Source: Verrucomicrobiota bacterium (GTDB lineage Bacteria; Verrucomicrobiota; Verrucomicrobiia; Chthoniobacterales; Chthoniobacteraceae). From it: DNA of 64,000 nucleotides. Below the pieces are notes generated by a model that saw only the letters and a program-made list of their open reading frames with translations, had not been told where the DNA came from and did not search any database. Of the stretch, positions 47,063 through 56,654 are shown piece by piece (within the stretch, counting starts at the first letter, position 1; every line of letters begins with the position of its first letter). The stretch covers positions 1 to 64,000 of the forward strand of contig VFJQ01000092.1 of NCBI GenBank assembly GCA_009885995.1, written 5' to 3'. Made by a program: the position numbers and the translations under genes.

Positions 47063-47992
47063 CTACTTCATCCGGTCGAAGTTCTTCTTGAGAATCTGCC
47101 AGTCGGCCTGCCCTTCGACCTTCGCGCGATGGTCGGCGATGATCTTCGCTTCGTTCGCGTTCTTGGTCGGGCGCTGGACTTGGTAGAAAAGTCCGAACGC
47201 GCCGGGCCACGTCTGGTCGGCGAGTTTGTAGGCGGCGTATTCGTCGGTCACGTCGTGGTCGGCGGGGATTTCGGGGAAGGCGCCGCCTTTGCGCGGGTTC
47301 GCGGCGTCGAAGGCGCCGGGGTAGAACTCGATGCACTCGCTCAGGCACTCGATGTAGCTGAAGCCGTCGTGGTCCATCGCGGCTTCCATCATCTTGAGCA
47401 GGTGCGGGATGTTCGTGGCGGTGGAGCGCGCGACGAACGTGGCACCGGCAGCGATCGCCTGCTTCATCGGGTTGATCGGGCGATCCTGCGAGCCCCACAC
47501 GTCGGTCTTCGACTTGAAGCCGATCGGCGACGTGGGGGAAGTCTGCTTCTTCGTGAGGCCATAGACGAAGTTGTCCATGACGATGTAGGTCAGCTTCACG
47601 TTCTTGCGCGCGGTGTGGTTGAAGTGATTGCCGCCGATCGAGAAGGCGTCGCCATCCCCGCCGAAGACGAACACGTGCAGGTCTGGCCGCGAGAGCGACA
47701 CGCCGCTGGCGAAGGCGAGCGCGCGCCCGTGGATGAAGTGCGCGCCGTGCGCTTGCACGAAATACGGGAACCGCGACGAGCAGCCGATGCCCGCGACGGT
47801 GCAGATCTTTTCGTGATCGAGTTTCCGCTTTTCGATGAGCTTGTAATAGAGCGCGAGGACCGAGAAGTCGCCGCAGCCGGGACACCACGTCGGGTGATCG
47901 GCGGCGGTTTGTTTCTTCGTGAGCGGTGCGCGCTCGGCGGGGAGTTCGGCGGTGCCGCCGGCGGTCGTGCGAGGGAGGGTGAGTGTGCTCAT
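47063..47992 (-). CDS. 2-oxoacid:ferredoxin oxidoreductase subunit beta
   Basis: DHPTWCPGCGDFSVLALYYKLIEKR; FGGDGDAFSIGGNHFNHTARKN. Confidence 0.95.
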   Translation of the reverse strand: MSTLTLPRTTAGGTAELPAERAPLTKKQTAADHPTWCPGCGDFSVLALYYKLIEKRKLDHEKICTVAGIGCSSRFPYFVQAHGAHFIHGRALAFASGVSLSRPDLHVFVFGGDGDAFSIGGNHFNHTARKNVKLTYIVMDNFVYGLTKKQTSPTSPIGFKSKTDVWGSQDRPINPMKQAIAAGATFVARSTATNIPHLLKMMEAAMDHDGFSYIECLSECIEFYPGAFDAANPRKGGAFPEIPADHDVTDEYAAYKLADQTWPGAFGLFYQVQRPTKNANEAKIIADHRAKVEGQADWQILKKNFDRMK

Positions 47993-48007
47993 GGTCGTGA
48001 AACTGGA

Positions 48008-49819
48008 TTACTTCTTCGTGGTGAGGCGCAGCGTGCGGTCGAGGATTTCCTTCACCTTCCACGTGAGGCCGTCGGTCTTGGTGACGCTGCGGATGCGCGG
48101 ATCGCAGTAGCGGCTGCGCAGGATGGAGCAGAGCTGGCCGTGGCCGTAGAGGCCCTCGTCGTTCAGCTCGACGACGACGACGTGCGTGAACGCCTCGAAG
48201 ATTTTCTCGAGCCCGTTTGGCAGCGGGTTGAGGTGCTTGAGGTGCAGGCCGGAGATCGCTTCGCCGTGCTGGCGCGCCTGCTTCACGGCTTCCTCGATCG
48301 GGCCCTTGGCCGAGCCCCAACTGACGAGGAGCACGTGGCCTTCCGATGCGCCGAAGACCTTCGGCACGGGCAACTCCTCGGCGAGCTTGCGCAGCTTGTT
48401 GCGGCGCTTGGAATTCATCTGCGTGTGCAGTTTCCCGGAGCCGGTCGGGTGGCCGAGTTCGTCGTGCTCGAGGCCGGTCACTACGGGATACTTGCCGCTC
48501 GCCACGTAGGTGCCAGGCGCGATGTGGCGGGTGATGCCGTCGGTCGTTTCGAGGTCGTAGGGCTTATGATCCGCGACGGGTGTGAAGTCGGGGCCGATGT
48601 CCTGACAGACGTTTTCGAGATCGGGATACGGGAACGCCTCGATGCGCGTGCCGATGCCCTGATCGGAGAGGATGATCACCGGGGTCGAGTATTTGCGCGC
48701 GATGTTCACCGCCTCGATCGCAGTGTAAAAACAATCCTCCACGCTGCACGGCGCGATCACGACGCGAGGCGAGTCGCCGTGGCCGCCGAAGCACGCGATG
48801 TTCAAATCGCTCTGCTCCACATTCGTCGGCATTCCGGTGCTCGGTCCGCCGCGTTGCACGTCGATGACCACTACCGGCATCTCCGCCATCACCGCCCAGC
48901 CGAGCGCCTCGGTCTTGAGCGAGATGCCCGGCCCGCTCGAACCCGTCACCGCCACGCGCCCCGCGTAGCTCCCGCCGATCGCCATCGACATCGCCGCGAT
49001 CTCATCCTCGGTCTGCACGAAGGTGCCGCCGTATTTCGGCAACTCACGGCGGAGCAGTTCCATGATGTCGCTCCACGGCGTGATCGGATACCCCGCGCCG
49101 AAGCGCACGCCCGCGGCGATGATGCCGAAAGCCAGCGCTTCATTTCCGCTCATCACCACCTGCTGCTGGCCGACGTTTTCGCCCGGCTGGAAATTGAATG
49201 TCTGGTAAAGCCCCTGCACCTCGTGCCCGTAGCCGCCGCGGAAGCACGCGAGCGCCGTCTCCGCCACGGTCGGATCCTTCCCGGCGAAGCGCTCCTGGAT
49301 GAGCTTCTCGAGCTTCGACACGTTGAGCGAAAACATCCGCGCGATCAGCCCGAGCGAATACACGTTCTTCCCCTTGTCGCGCCCGGTGCCGCCGATCGCT
49401 TCCACCACGAGCGAGGAAATCGGCACGCCGACGTGATGATACGAGCCGAGCAGTTCCTCGTTCGGCTTCACATGATCGCTGTCGTAAAGCACGATGCCGC
49501 CGCGCTTGAGCGAGCTGATGTGGTTCTCGTAGCTGTGATCGTAAAAGCACAGCAGCACGTCCGCCTCGTCGCCCGCGCTGAGCACTTCGCCCGAGCCGAT
49601 GCGCACCTGGAAGATCGACGGCCCGCCCGAGATCGTGCTCGGGATGGTCATGAAGGTCATCACTTCCTGCTCGCTGCGCCCGGCCAGTCGCGCGAGGAAA
49701 CCGCCGATGGCCTGGATGCCGTCTTGGGAATTGCCCGCGATGCGGATGACGGCTTCGTGGATGGTCGAGACTTTCGGGGAAGTGCCGGGAGCTTGGTCGG
49801 CGAGGGCGGTATCACTCAT
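48008..49819 (-). CDS. 2-oxoacid:acceptor oxidoreductase subunit alpha (gamma-alpha fused)
   Basis: RIAGNSQDGIQAIGGFLA...; FGAGYPITPWSDIMELL; ITGSSGPGISLKTEALGWAVMAEMPVVVIDVQRGGPSTGMPT-type signature. Confidence 0.95.
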   Translation of the reverse strand: MSDTALADQAPGTSPKVSTIHEAVIRIAGNSQDGIQAIGGFLARLAGRSEQEVMTFMTIPSTISGGPSIFQVRIGSGEVLSAGDEADVLLCFYDHSYENHISSLKRGGIVLYDSDHVKPNEELLGSYHHVGVPISSLVVEAIGGTGRDKGKNVYSLGLIARMFSLNVSKLEKLIQERFAGKDPTVAETALACFRGGYGHEVQGLYQTFNFQPGENVGQQQVVMSGNEALAFGIIAAGVRFGAGYPITPWSDIMELLRRELPKYGGTFVQTEDEIAAMSMAIGGSYAGRVAVTGSSGPGISLKTEALGWAVMAEMPVVVIDVQRGGPSTGMPTNVEQSDLNIACFGGHGDSPRVVIAPCSVEDCFYTAIEAVNIARKYSTPVIILSDQGIGTRIEAFPYPDLENVCQDIGPDFTPVADHKPYDLETTDGITRHIAPGTYVASGKYPVVTGLEHDELGHPTGSGKLHTQMNSKRRNKLRKLAEELPVPKVFGASEGHVLLVSWGSAKGPIEEAVKQARQHGEAISGLHLKHLNPLPNGLEKIFEAFTHVVVVELNDEGLYGHGQLCSILRSRYCDPRIRSVTKTDGLTWKVKEILDRTLRLTTKK

Positions 49820-50055
49820 TGGGGACGATGGATGGCGGAGGTTGAGGGGCTTTAGGGTTGACCCGGCGCGGGCGCTTTTCTTGGCGATGCACCCGGGGAA
49901 ATGGGCCGGCAGGCTACGTGGCAGTGTCGGGCCGTCAAGCTGACGGGGCTACAGTCCAGACAACGCCAGCAACGACTCATCATGCACCATCGCGAATGTT
50001 TCGTTTGACCGATGAGCGCTCAGCGCTAGCGAGCCGCCCCTTTGAAAAAAGGATG

Positions 50056-50097
50056 TCGGGCTGTGGCTCAGCTTGGTAGAGTGCTTCGTTCGGGACG
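50056..50097 (+). tRNA. tRNA-Pro(CGG) 5' half only (truncated in the anticodon 3' stem)
   Basis: TCGGGCTGTGGCTCAGCTTGGTAGAGTGCTTCGTTCGGGACG matches the tRNA-Pro acceptor/D-arm/anticodon loop (CTTCG-TTCGGGA-CG); T-arm and 3' acceptor strand absent. Confidence 0.75.
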
Positions 50098-50163
50098 GTT
50101 CGGGCCAGTGGGCTTGCCCCGGTTTGATGGACACCTCGTGGCGGCGGGGTGGTGTTCATTGGG

Positions 50164-50185
50164 CTAGGAGCCTGTCGGACTGAGC
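50164..50185. mobile_element. Possible IS terminal sequence (CTAGGAGCCTGTCGGACTGAGC)
   Basis: Shares the exact 12-mer CTAGGAGCCTGT with 33860-33871; resembles common IS ends. Family not confirmed. Confidence 0.3.
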
Positions 50186-50578
50186 TTGTGGCGTTGGCGG
50201 TGACCCGCGCCATCGTCCGCGCCTCCTGCGCCGGCAGCGGCAGCGCGCTCTTTCTCATCACCCAGCTCAACGAGACTGACAGCGCCCCCGGAACGACCTA
50301 CAACGACACGATCGGCTTCGATCTGAGGCAAGTCTATTGCGCCTCGGTGAGCAAGGAGATCGCCACCGACACGAGCAGCGCGATCGGCGTGAGGGCCTCC
50401 GCAGCGGGCCAGGGCATCGCCATCTACACCCGCGGCTGGATCGACCGCCGCGGGGAAGTAGCTCCCGCCCCGCGCCTGCTCCGCGGCCCATCCGCGAAGC
50501 CCCCGCGGCATCCCGGCGCAGCGGACCCGTTCCACGCCATTCGGCGACATTTTCAGGCGCTTACCGCGGGGAGAGCGG

Positions 50579-52117
50579 TCAGCGTGCGGTCTTCCAATAG
50601 ACTTCCAGGCGGCAGTCGAAGCCGCCGAGATCGACGACGTGGCGGGACTGGAGCTTGAGGGAGGGCTCGGGGCTTTCCATGGGGAAGGGGTTGGTGAAGA
50701 CGAGGCGGCCGCCGGGTTGGAGCATCCGGGCGGCGAGGGCGAAGAGGTCGGCGATGAGGCCGCGGAGATTCGGGATGGGGATGCGCCGGCCGAGGGGGGG
50801 ATTGGTGATGAGGAGGGTGAGGCTGTGCGGGGGGAGGCTTTCGAGGCGGGGGAAGTCGCGGAAGTCGCAGCAGGTGAAGCGCGCTTCGATGGGGGCGAGG
50901 CGGGCGGCGGTGAAGTTTCGCCGGGCGATGTCGATGGCGGGGGCGCTGAGATCCGTGCCATGGACTCGGCGCACGCCGCCGAGGCGGGCGCGTTCGATCA
51001 ACTCGAGGCCTGAGCCGCAAAAGGGATCCCAGACGGTTTCGTTTTCCATGCGTCCAGCGAGGCGGGCCATGCAGGCGGCGAGCGGGGGATGGGAGGCGGC
51101 GGGCACGTCGCCGAGGCGATAGGGGTGGCGCGGGTCGGGGGTGAGCCGGGGGCGCAATTCGACGGATTGGCCTTCGCCGGTGGTATGGATGTCGATGGCC
51201 CACGGGGCTTCGCGGGGGTCGTTGAGGATGCGCGGGCAGAGCGTGTAGGCGCGGTCGGTCACGCGGCGGACGGCGGCGCGTTGGTGGCCTTTGCCGATGA
51301 ATTCGAGGCGATAGCGGATGGCGCCGTCGGTTAGGGCTTCGAGGAGGCGCTGTGCGTGGGGTGAGGCGATGGCGGCGGCGAGGGCCTCGGTGGATGCGGC
51401 TTCGTCGGCGGGCTTCACGAGGCCGAGGACGAAGGCCACGGAGCCGAAACACCGGAGGGCGAAGAGGTCGGCGAGGGTGAACGCTGTCGGAGCGGTGACG
51501 GTGACGAGGCCGGGGCTGACCTCGACGACGCGGAACTTCCCCTGCGCTTCGATTTCCTCGCGCATGATCGCTTCCAGGCCCCGGCGACCGCGCAGATGGA
51601 TCCGCACGCGGGAGAAGTCGAACACGGTGCGATCCAGGCGAATGGAGCTGGGGCTTTGGGTGCGGGCGACGCTGGCTTTCACGCGCTGGACGGTCTTCGG
51701 GGAGAAGCTGCCGTCGGCTTCAATGGCTTCGAGGGTGGCTTCGCCGCCGATCTTGTCGAAGGTCTGGCCGAGGAATTTCTCCTCCCGCGCGCTGGTGGTC
51801 TTCTGCAGGAGGGCGAGGAGTTCGGCTTCCTCGGCGGGGCCGACTCCGATCTTTGGCAGGGCGGCCATGGCGTAGCGGCGGATCTTTTCCTCGGGATCAT
51901 GGAGCAGCCCCACGAGCCATTGTTTCACGTCGTCTTTTTGCTCGGCGGGGCCGGATTCGGAGAAGACGACGCCGACGGCGCGGATGACGGCGACGGTGTC
52001 GAAGCGCTCGCGCGGGGTGGCGCGATCGAACCGGGGGACATGCTCCGCCCAGAGTTCCGGCCAAGGCAGGGCGCGCAGTTGCTTGTAGAGATCCTTGGCG
52101 GTGTTGCCGCTTTTCAT
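50579..52117 (-). CDS. THUMP-domain RNA methyltransferase with N-terminal HEAT-like region
   Basis: HDPEEKIRRYAMAALPKIG HEAT-like; LRGRRGLEAIMREEIE; TVWDPFCGSGLELIERARLGG; LLITNPPLGRR. Confidence 0.85.
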   Translation of the reverse strand: MKSGNTAKDLYKQLRALPWPELWAEHVPRFDRATPRERFDTVAVIRAVGVVFSESGPAEQKDDVKQWLVGLLHDPEEKIRRYAMAALPKIGVGPAEEAELLALLQKTTSAREEKFLGQTFDKIGGEATLEAIEADGSFSPKTVQRVKASVARTQSPSSIRLDRTVFDFSRVRIHLRGRRGLEAIMREEIEAQGKFRVVEVSPGLVTVTAPTAFTLADLFALRCFGSVAFVLGLVKPADEAASTEALAAAIASPHAQRLLEALTDGAIRYRLEFIGKGHQRAAVRRVTDRAYTLCPRILNDPREAPWAIDIHTTGEGQSVELRPRLTPDPRHPYRLGDVPAASHPPLAACMARLAGRMENETVWDPFCGSGLELIERARLGGVRRVHGTDLSAPAIDIARRNFTAARLAPIEARFTCCDFRDFPRLESLPPHSLTLLITNPPLGRRIPIPNLRGLIADLFALAARMLQPGGRLVFTNPFPMESPEPSLKLQSRHVVDLGGFDCRLEVYWKTAR

Positions 52118-52130
52118 GAGGAGATGACGG

Positions 52131-52916
52131 CTACCCGCGCTGGGGCAGGTGTTCGGCGCAGTATTCCTCACCGTCGGCGGCGACGCGGAACTCGAGCTCG
52201 GGCGCGGAGTGCTCGGTGCGGCCGCAGATGTGGCATTTGTGGAGGGATTCGTCGGTGGCGGAGCGCTGGTCGCGCTCGAAGCGGGCGCGGCGCTGGCCGG
52301 TCTCGCGATGGGTGCGGGCTTGGTGGATGAGTTCGCGGCCGAAGAAGATGAAGAAGTTCAGCAGCGCGGCGAAGGTGGCGAACCGGTTCGCCCAACTGGA
52401 GACGAAGAGCCCCCAGATGAGGAGCGCGCCGGTGAACCACGCGAGCCACTTCACCTTCACCGGGAGCACGAACATGAGGAGGATGGTGGTGTCCGGATAG
52501 AAGCGGGCGAAGGCGAGGAGCAGGGTGGTATTGAGCATGAAGCCGGCGGGGTCGCCGTTGCTGATGAGCGCGGCGGCGGTGGTGCCAATCATGCCGAGCA
52601 GGTAATAGATATTTAGGCGGAAGGCGCCCCAGGCCTGTTCGAGACCGTCGCCGACCCAGAGGAGGTAGAGGACGTAGAAGGCCATGGTGAACCAGTCGGG
52701 GAAGAAGCCGCCGACTTGTGGGATGAAGATGTAGCTGACGAGGCGCCAGACTTCGCCCTGGAGGAGGGCGGTGCGGTCGAGGACGAGGGCGTTGAGGAAG
52801 TGCGGGTTGAACTTCAGCAGCACGTAGCAGAGGGCGTTGAGCGCGGCGACGTAGCGGAGCAGGCCGGGGATGGCCCAGTGGCCGAACTTATTTTCGAGGC
52901 GGTCGAGAAGTGACAT
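52131..52916 (-). CDS. Rhomboid-like membrane protein with C-terminal Cys-rich (zinc-ribbon-like) tail
   Basis: GEVWRLVSYIFIPQ...WVGDGLEQAWGAFRLNIYYLLGM; KCHICGRTEHSAPELEFRVAADGEEYCAEHLP. Confidence 0.75.
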   Translation of the reverse strand: MSLLDRLENKFGHWAIPGLLRYVAALNALCYVLLKFNPHFLNALVLDRTALLQGEVWRLVSYIFIPQVGGFFPDWFTMAFYVLYLLWVGDGLEQAWGAFRLNIYYLLGMIGTTAAALISNGDPAGFMLNTTLLLAFARFYPDTTILLMFVLPVKVKWLAWFTGALLIWGLFVSSWANRFATFAALLNFFIFFGRELIHQARTHRETGQRRARFERDQRSATDESLHKCHICGRTEHSAPELEFRVAADGEEYCAEHLPQRG

Positions 52917-52995
52917 CGGGAAGATTTGCGGGCTGCGTCTGTGGTGCGGCGGGCGGGAAACGGCAATGGACAATCGCGGCGTTTGACAGCGCGCC

Positions 52996-54135
52996 ATGCG
53001 ACGCCTTTTCTCCCGGACCGTGCCCGACGTCCCTTTGCTTAAGAAAACTCCTCTTCATGATGAACACGTCCGGCTCGGTGCGCGGATGGTGGATTTCGGC
53101 GGGTGGCACATGCCGGTGCAATACGGGGGCATCCTCGAGGAACACGCGGCAGTGCGCTCGGCGCTCGGGGTGTTCGACATCTCGCACATGGGGCAGTTCT
53201 TCGTGCAGGGCGGAGGAGCGCTCGACTGGCTGAACCGGCTGCTGACGAACAACGTCGCGCGGCTCGGGATCGGCGAGGGGCAATACACCTTCCTGCTGAA
53301 CGACGCGGGCGGGGTGATCGACGACCTCATCATCTACCGGCTCGCGGACGCAGATTACCTGCTCGTGGTGAACGCCGCGAAGATCGACGAGGATCTGGCG
53401 TGGATGCAGTCGCACCTCGCGGGGGATGTGGTCCTGGAAAATCACAGCGCCACGTGGTGCGGCATCGCGATCCAAGGGCCGCGGGCGGCGCAGCTCTTCG
53501 ATTCGTTCTTCGGCGGGAAGCACTCGCGCCCGGCGCGGAACCATCTGCTCGCGGTGCAGATCGACGGCCTGCCTTACTATATATGCCGCACCGGCTACAC
53601 GGGGGAGGATGGGTTCGAGGTCTTCTGCCCCGCGGAGCGCGCGGTGAAGTCGTGGAACGATGTGCTGGCCCGCGGCGTGCAGTTTGGCCTGAAGCCATGC
53701 GGCCTCGGCGCCCGCGACACGCTGCGCCTGGAGATGTGCTACCCGCTCAATGGCTCGGACCTCGCGCCCGATCGCACGCCGATCGAGGCCGGGCTCTCCA
53801 TTTTCGTCGATATGGGAAAGCCGGACTTCATCGGCCGTGCCGCGCTCGATCAGCAGAAGACGGGCGGCGTTCCACGCCGGCTCGTGCCGCTGAAGATGGT
53901 CGGCGCCGCGCCGCCGCTGCGTTCGCACTATCCGGTGCTCAAGGACGGGCAGCAGATCGGGGAGCTGTGCAGCGGCAGCCTCAGCCCGACGCTGAAAGTG
54001 GGCATCGGCATGGCGTATGTGCCCACCGAGTTTGCGCGCATCGGCGAGGAGTTCGAGATCGATATCCGCGGCCGGCGCTACCCGGCGCGCGTGGAAAAGA
54101 AGCCGTTTTACCGACCACAACCATCCGACCAATGA
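52996..54135 (+). CDS. gcvT: Glycine cleavage system aminomethyltransferase T
   Basis: LHDEHVRLGARMVDFGGWHMPVQYGGILEEHAAVR; RTGYTGEDGFEVF; GLGARDTLRLE. Confidence 0.97.
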   Translation: MRRLFSRTVPDVPLLKKTPLHDEHVRLGARMVDFGGWHMPVQYGGILEEHAAVRSALGVFDISHMGQFFVQGGGALDWLNRLLTNNVARLGIGEGQYTFLLNDAGGVIDDLIIYRLADADYLLVVNAAKIDEDLAWMQSHLAGDVVLENHSATWCGIAIQGPRAAQLFDSFFGGKHSRPARNHLLAVQIDGLPYYICRTGYTGEDGFEVFCPAERAVKSWNDVLARGVQFGLKPCGLGARDTLRLEMCYPLNGSDLAPDRTPIEAGLSIFVDMGKPDFIGRAALDQQKTGGVPRRLVPLKMVGAAPPLRSHYPVLKDGQQIGELCSGSLSPTLKVGIGMAYVPTEFARIGEEFEIDIRGRRYPARVEKKPFYRPQPSDQ

Positions 54136-54515
54136 GCAACGTCCCCGCTGACATCCGCTACACCTCCAGCCACGAATGGGTTCGCCTTTCCGGCGACTCC
54201 GCGACCGTGGGGATCACCGACCACGCACAGGCCGAGCTGACCGACGTGGTTTATGTCGAGATGCCGAAGCTGGGCACCGTGGTGAAGGCCGGGCAACAGG
54301 TCTGCGTGGTCGAGAGTGTGAAGGCGGCGAGCGATATTTACGCACCTGTCGCCGGCACGGTCGCCGCGGTGAACGAGGCGCTGGTAAGCAATCCTGCGCT
54401 GCTCAATACCGATCCTTTCGGTGAAGGCTGGATCTTCCAACTCAGCGGCGTGAGCGCCGACGAAGTCGCTGGGCTCGCGGCGCCGGAGGACTACCGGGCG
54501 CAGATCGGCGGCTGA
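54132..54515 (+). CDS. gcvH: Glycine cleavage system H protein
   Basis: RYTSSHEWVRLSGDSATVGITDHAQAELTDVVYVEMPKLG; VESVKAASDIYAPVAG. Confidence 0.98.
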   Translation: MSNVPADIRYTSSHEWVRLSGDSATVGITDHAQAELTDVVYVEMPKLGTVVKAGQQVCVVESVKAASDIYAPVAGTVAAVNEALVSNPALLNTDPFGEGWIFQLSGVSADEVAGLAAPEDYRAQIGG

Positions 54516-54537
54516 GCGGGCGGCGCCCCGGTCAACG

Positions 54538-56526
54538 ATGAGCGCGCTCGTTCCCACGCACGATTACCGGCGCACGGGTTTTCACCCGCCGGCGAAGCTC
54601 CTCCGCGGGCTCGATGGGCTGGTGAATGGGGCGATCGGGCGCTACCGGCGGCGCGCGGGGGTATTCGAGCAGCTCAAGCTGGACGCGACCGAGGTGGATC
54701 GGCAGGCGATGGAGTGGAAGGAGCTTTCCTCCGGCAAGCTGAAGCAGCGGCTGCACGAGTTTCGGGAGAAGTTTCGGCGCGGCGGCCGGGAAGCGGACGC
54801 GAGCCTGCTGCCAGCGCTGGCGGCCATCCGGGAAGCGAGCGAGCGGGAGCTGGGGATGCGACCGTTCTTCGTCCAGATCATCGGCGCGCTCGCGATGCAC
54901 CGCGGCTGCCTCGCCGAGATGGCGACAGGCGAGGGAAAGACGCTCACCGCCGGGCTGACGGCGGTGCTCGCCGGGTGGACGAAACGGCCCTGCCACATCG
55001 TGACGGTGAACGATTACCTCGTCGAACGTGACGCCAAGCGGCTCCAACCGCTTTACGGCTTCTGCGGCGTGAGCGTCGGCTGCGTGACCGGCGCGATGGA
55101 CCCCGCCGCACGGCAGCAAGGGTATGCGGCCGATGTGACCTACACGACTTCCAAGGAGCTGCTCGCCGACTTCCTCCGGGACCGCCTCCGGCTCGGCCCC
55201 ATGCACCAACCGACGCGCCGGCTCATCCGGCGCTTGCTGGGTGCACGGGAGATGGACGGGCTCGTGATGCGCGGCCTCCACATGGCGATCATCGACGAAG
55301 CGGACAGCGTGCTGATCGACGAGGCGGTCACGCCCTTGATCATCTCGACGACCCGCGAGAACGCCTTGCTCAAGGAAGCCGGCCTGACGGCGCAGACGAT
55401 CATCGCCGGCCTCGTCGAAGGGGAGCACTACCGGCGGAACGTGCGGTTCAAGGAAATCGAGCTGACGGAGGCCGGGCTGGGGGAGATCGAGCGTGGTGCT
55501 GCCGAGCTGCCCGGCGTGTGGCGCGGGGATGCGCGCCGCCTCGAACTGGCGATCCAGGCGCTCGTGGCGCGCGAGTTTTTCCACCGCGACCGGCAATACA
55601 TCATCGAGAAGGGGAAGGTGGTGATCGTGGATGAATTCACCGGCCGCCCGATGCCGCAGCGCACCTGGCGCGAGGGGATGCACCAGGCGATCGAGGCGAA
55701 GGAGGGGCTGGCGATTTCTGACCCTTCCGAGACGATCGCGCGGCTGAGTTTCCAGCGGTTCTTCCGGTGCTTCCACAAGCTTGCGGGCATGAGCGGCACG
55801 GCGCGCGAGGCGGCGGGGGAGTTTTGGCAGATCTACCGCCTGCCCGTCGTCACGATCCCGACGAACCGCCCGTGCATCCGCGAGCAGTGGGCCGACCGCG
55901 TCTTTTCCACCGAGTCGGGGAAATGGGAGGCGGTGGCGGACGAGATCGCGCGGCTGCATGCGACGAGCCGGCCGCTGCTGATCGGCACGCGCAGCGTCGC
56001 CGCGAGCGAGCGGCTCGGGGGCATGCTGCGCGAGCGGAACCTGAATTTCGCGCTGCTGAACGCGGTGCGCATTGCGGAGGAGTCAGCCGTCATCGCGACA
56101 GCCGGCGATCCGGGCCGAATCACGATCGCCACCAACATGGCCGGTCGCGGCACCGACATCCTGCTCGGTCGTGGCATCGCTGCGCAGGGCGGACTGCACG
56201 TGATCGCGACCGAGCGGCACGAATCGGGGCGAGTGGATCGCCAGCTCTTCGGTCGCGCCGCCCGGCAGGGAGATCCCGGCAGCGCGCAGGCGTTCGTCAG
56301 CATCGAGGACGAATTGATCCAGCGATACCTCCGCCCGGCAGTCCAGCGCATCCTTGTCGAGGCGGTGACGCGCCGTTTCTCGGGCTGGGAGCGCATCGCC
56401 CGGGCAGCCTTTTATGAGGCCCAGCGCCGCGCCCAGCAACTCGCCTACAAGCAGCGCCAGACCGTCATGCGCGCCGACCTTTGGCTCGGCGAAGCGTTGT
56501 CCTTTGCGGGCGAAGAGGTCGTTTAA
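54538..56526 (+). CDS. Short SecA-like (accessory) preprotein translocase ATPase
   Basis: AEMATGEGKTLTAGL, VTVNDYLVERDA, IIDEADSVLIDEAVTPLIIS, EFTGRPMPQRTWREGMHQAIEAKEGL, TNMAGRGTDILLGRGI, GRAARQGDPGSAQ. 662 aa with no C-terminal Cys zinc-binding tail. Confidence 0.9.
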   Translation: MSALVPTHDYRRTGFHPPAKLLRGLDGLVNGAIGRYRRRAGVFEQLKLDATEVDRQAMEWKELSSGKLKQRLHEFREKFRRGGREADASLLPALAAIREASERELGMRPFFVQIIGALAMHRGCLAEMATGEGKTLTAGLTAVLAGWTKRPCHIVTVNDYLVERDAKRLQPLYGFCGVSVGCVTGAMDPAARQQGYAADVTYTTSKELLADFLRDRLRLGPMHQPTRRLIRRLLGAREMDGLVMRGLHMAIIDEADSVLIDEAVTPLIISTTRENALLKEAGLTAQTIIAGLVEGEHYRRNVRFKEIELTEAGLGEIERGAAELPGVWRGDARRLELAIQALVAREFFHRDRQYIIEKGKVVIVDEFTGRPMPQRTWREGMHQAIEAKEGLAISDPSETIARLSFQRFFRCFHKLAGMSGTAREAAGEFWQIYRLPVVTIPTNRPCIREQWADRVFSTESGKWEAVADEIARLHATSRPLLIGTRSVAASERLGGMLRERNLNFALLNAVRIAEESAVIATAGDPGRITIATNMAGRGTDILLGRGIAAQGGLHVIATERHESGRVDRQLFGRAARQGDPGSAQAFVSIEDELIQRYLRPAVQRILVEAVTRRFSGWERIARAAFYEAQRRAQQLAYKQRQTVMRADLWLGEALSFAGEEVV

Positions 56527-56654
56527 TCCCGGGCCACGCAGCGCTGCCCATTCGGGTGAGAAAATTTCACGTTTAGGACGTTGACGGGCTTGCATGACTC
56601 CGCTGTCTTTGCCCTCTCTTCTCCCGCACCAGAACCCGATCGAACTGTCCGAGC

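Noticed and set aside
46395-48320. 641-aa minus-strand ORF
   Set aside because: Spans two unrelated genes in the wrong frame; no coherent domain.
47129-49855. 908-aa plus-strand ORF
   Set aside because: Antisense to both 2-oxoacid:ferredoxin oxidoreductase subunits, which have clear signatures.
50149-50658. 169-aa plus-strand ORF in the debris zone
   Set aside because: Has a protein-like middle section, but its start lies in IS-like sequence and its end runs antisense into the methyltransferase gene; treated as debris, not a gene.
52996-54515. Complete glycine cleavage operon
   Set aside because: Only gcvT and gcvH are present; no gcvP follows, the next gene is the SecA-like ATPase.
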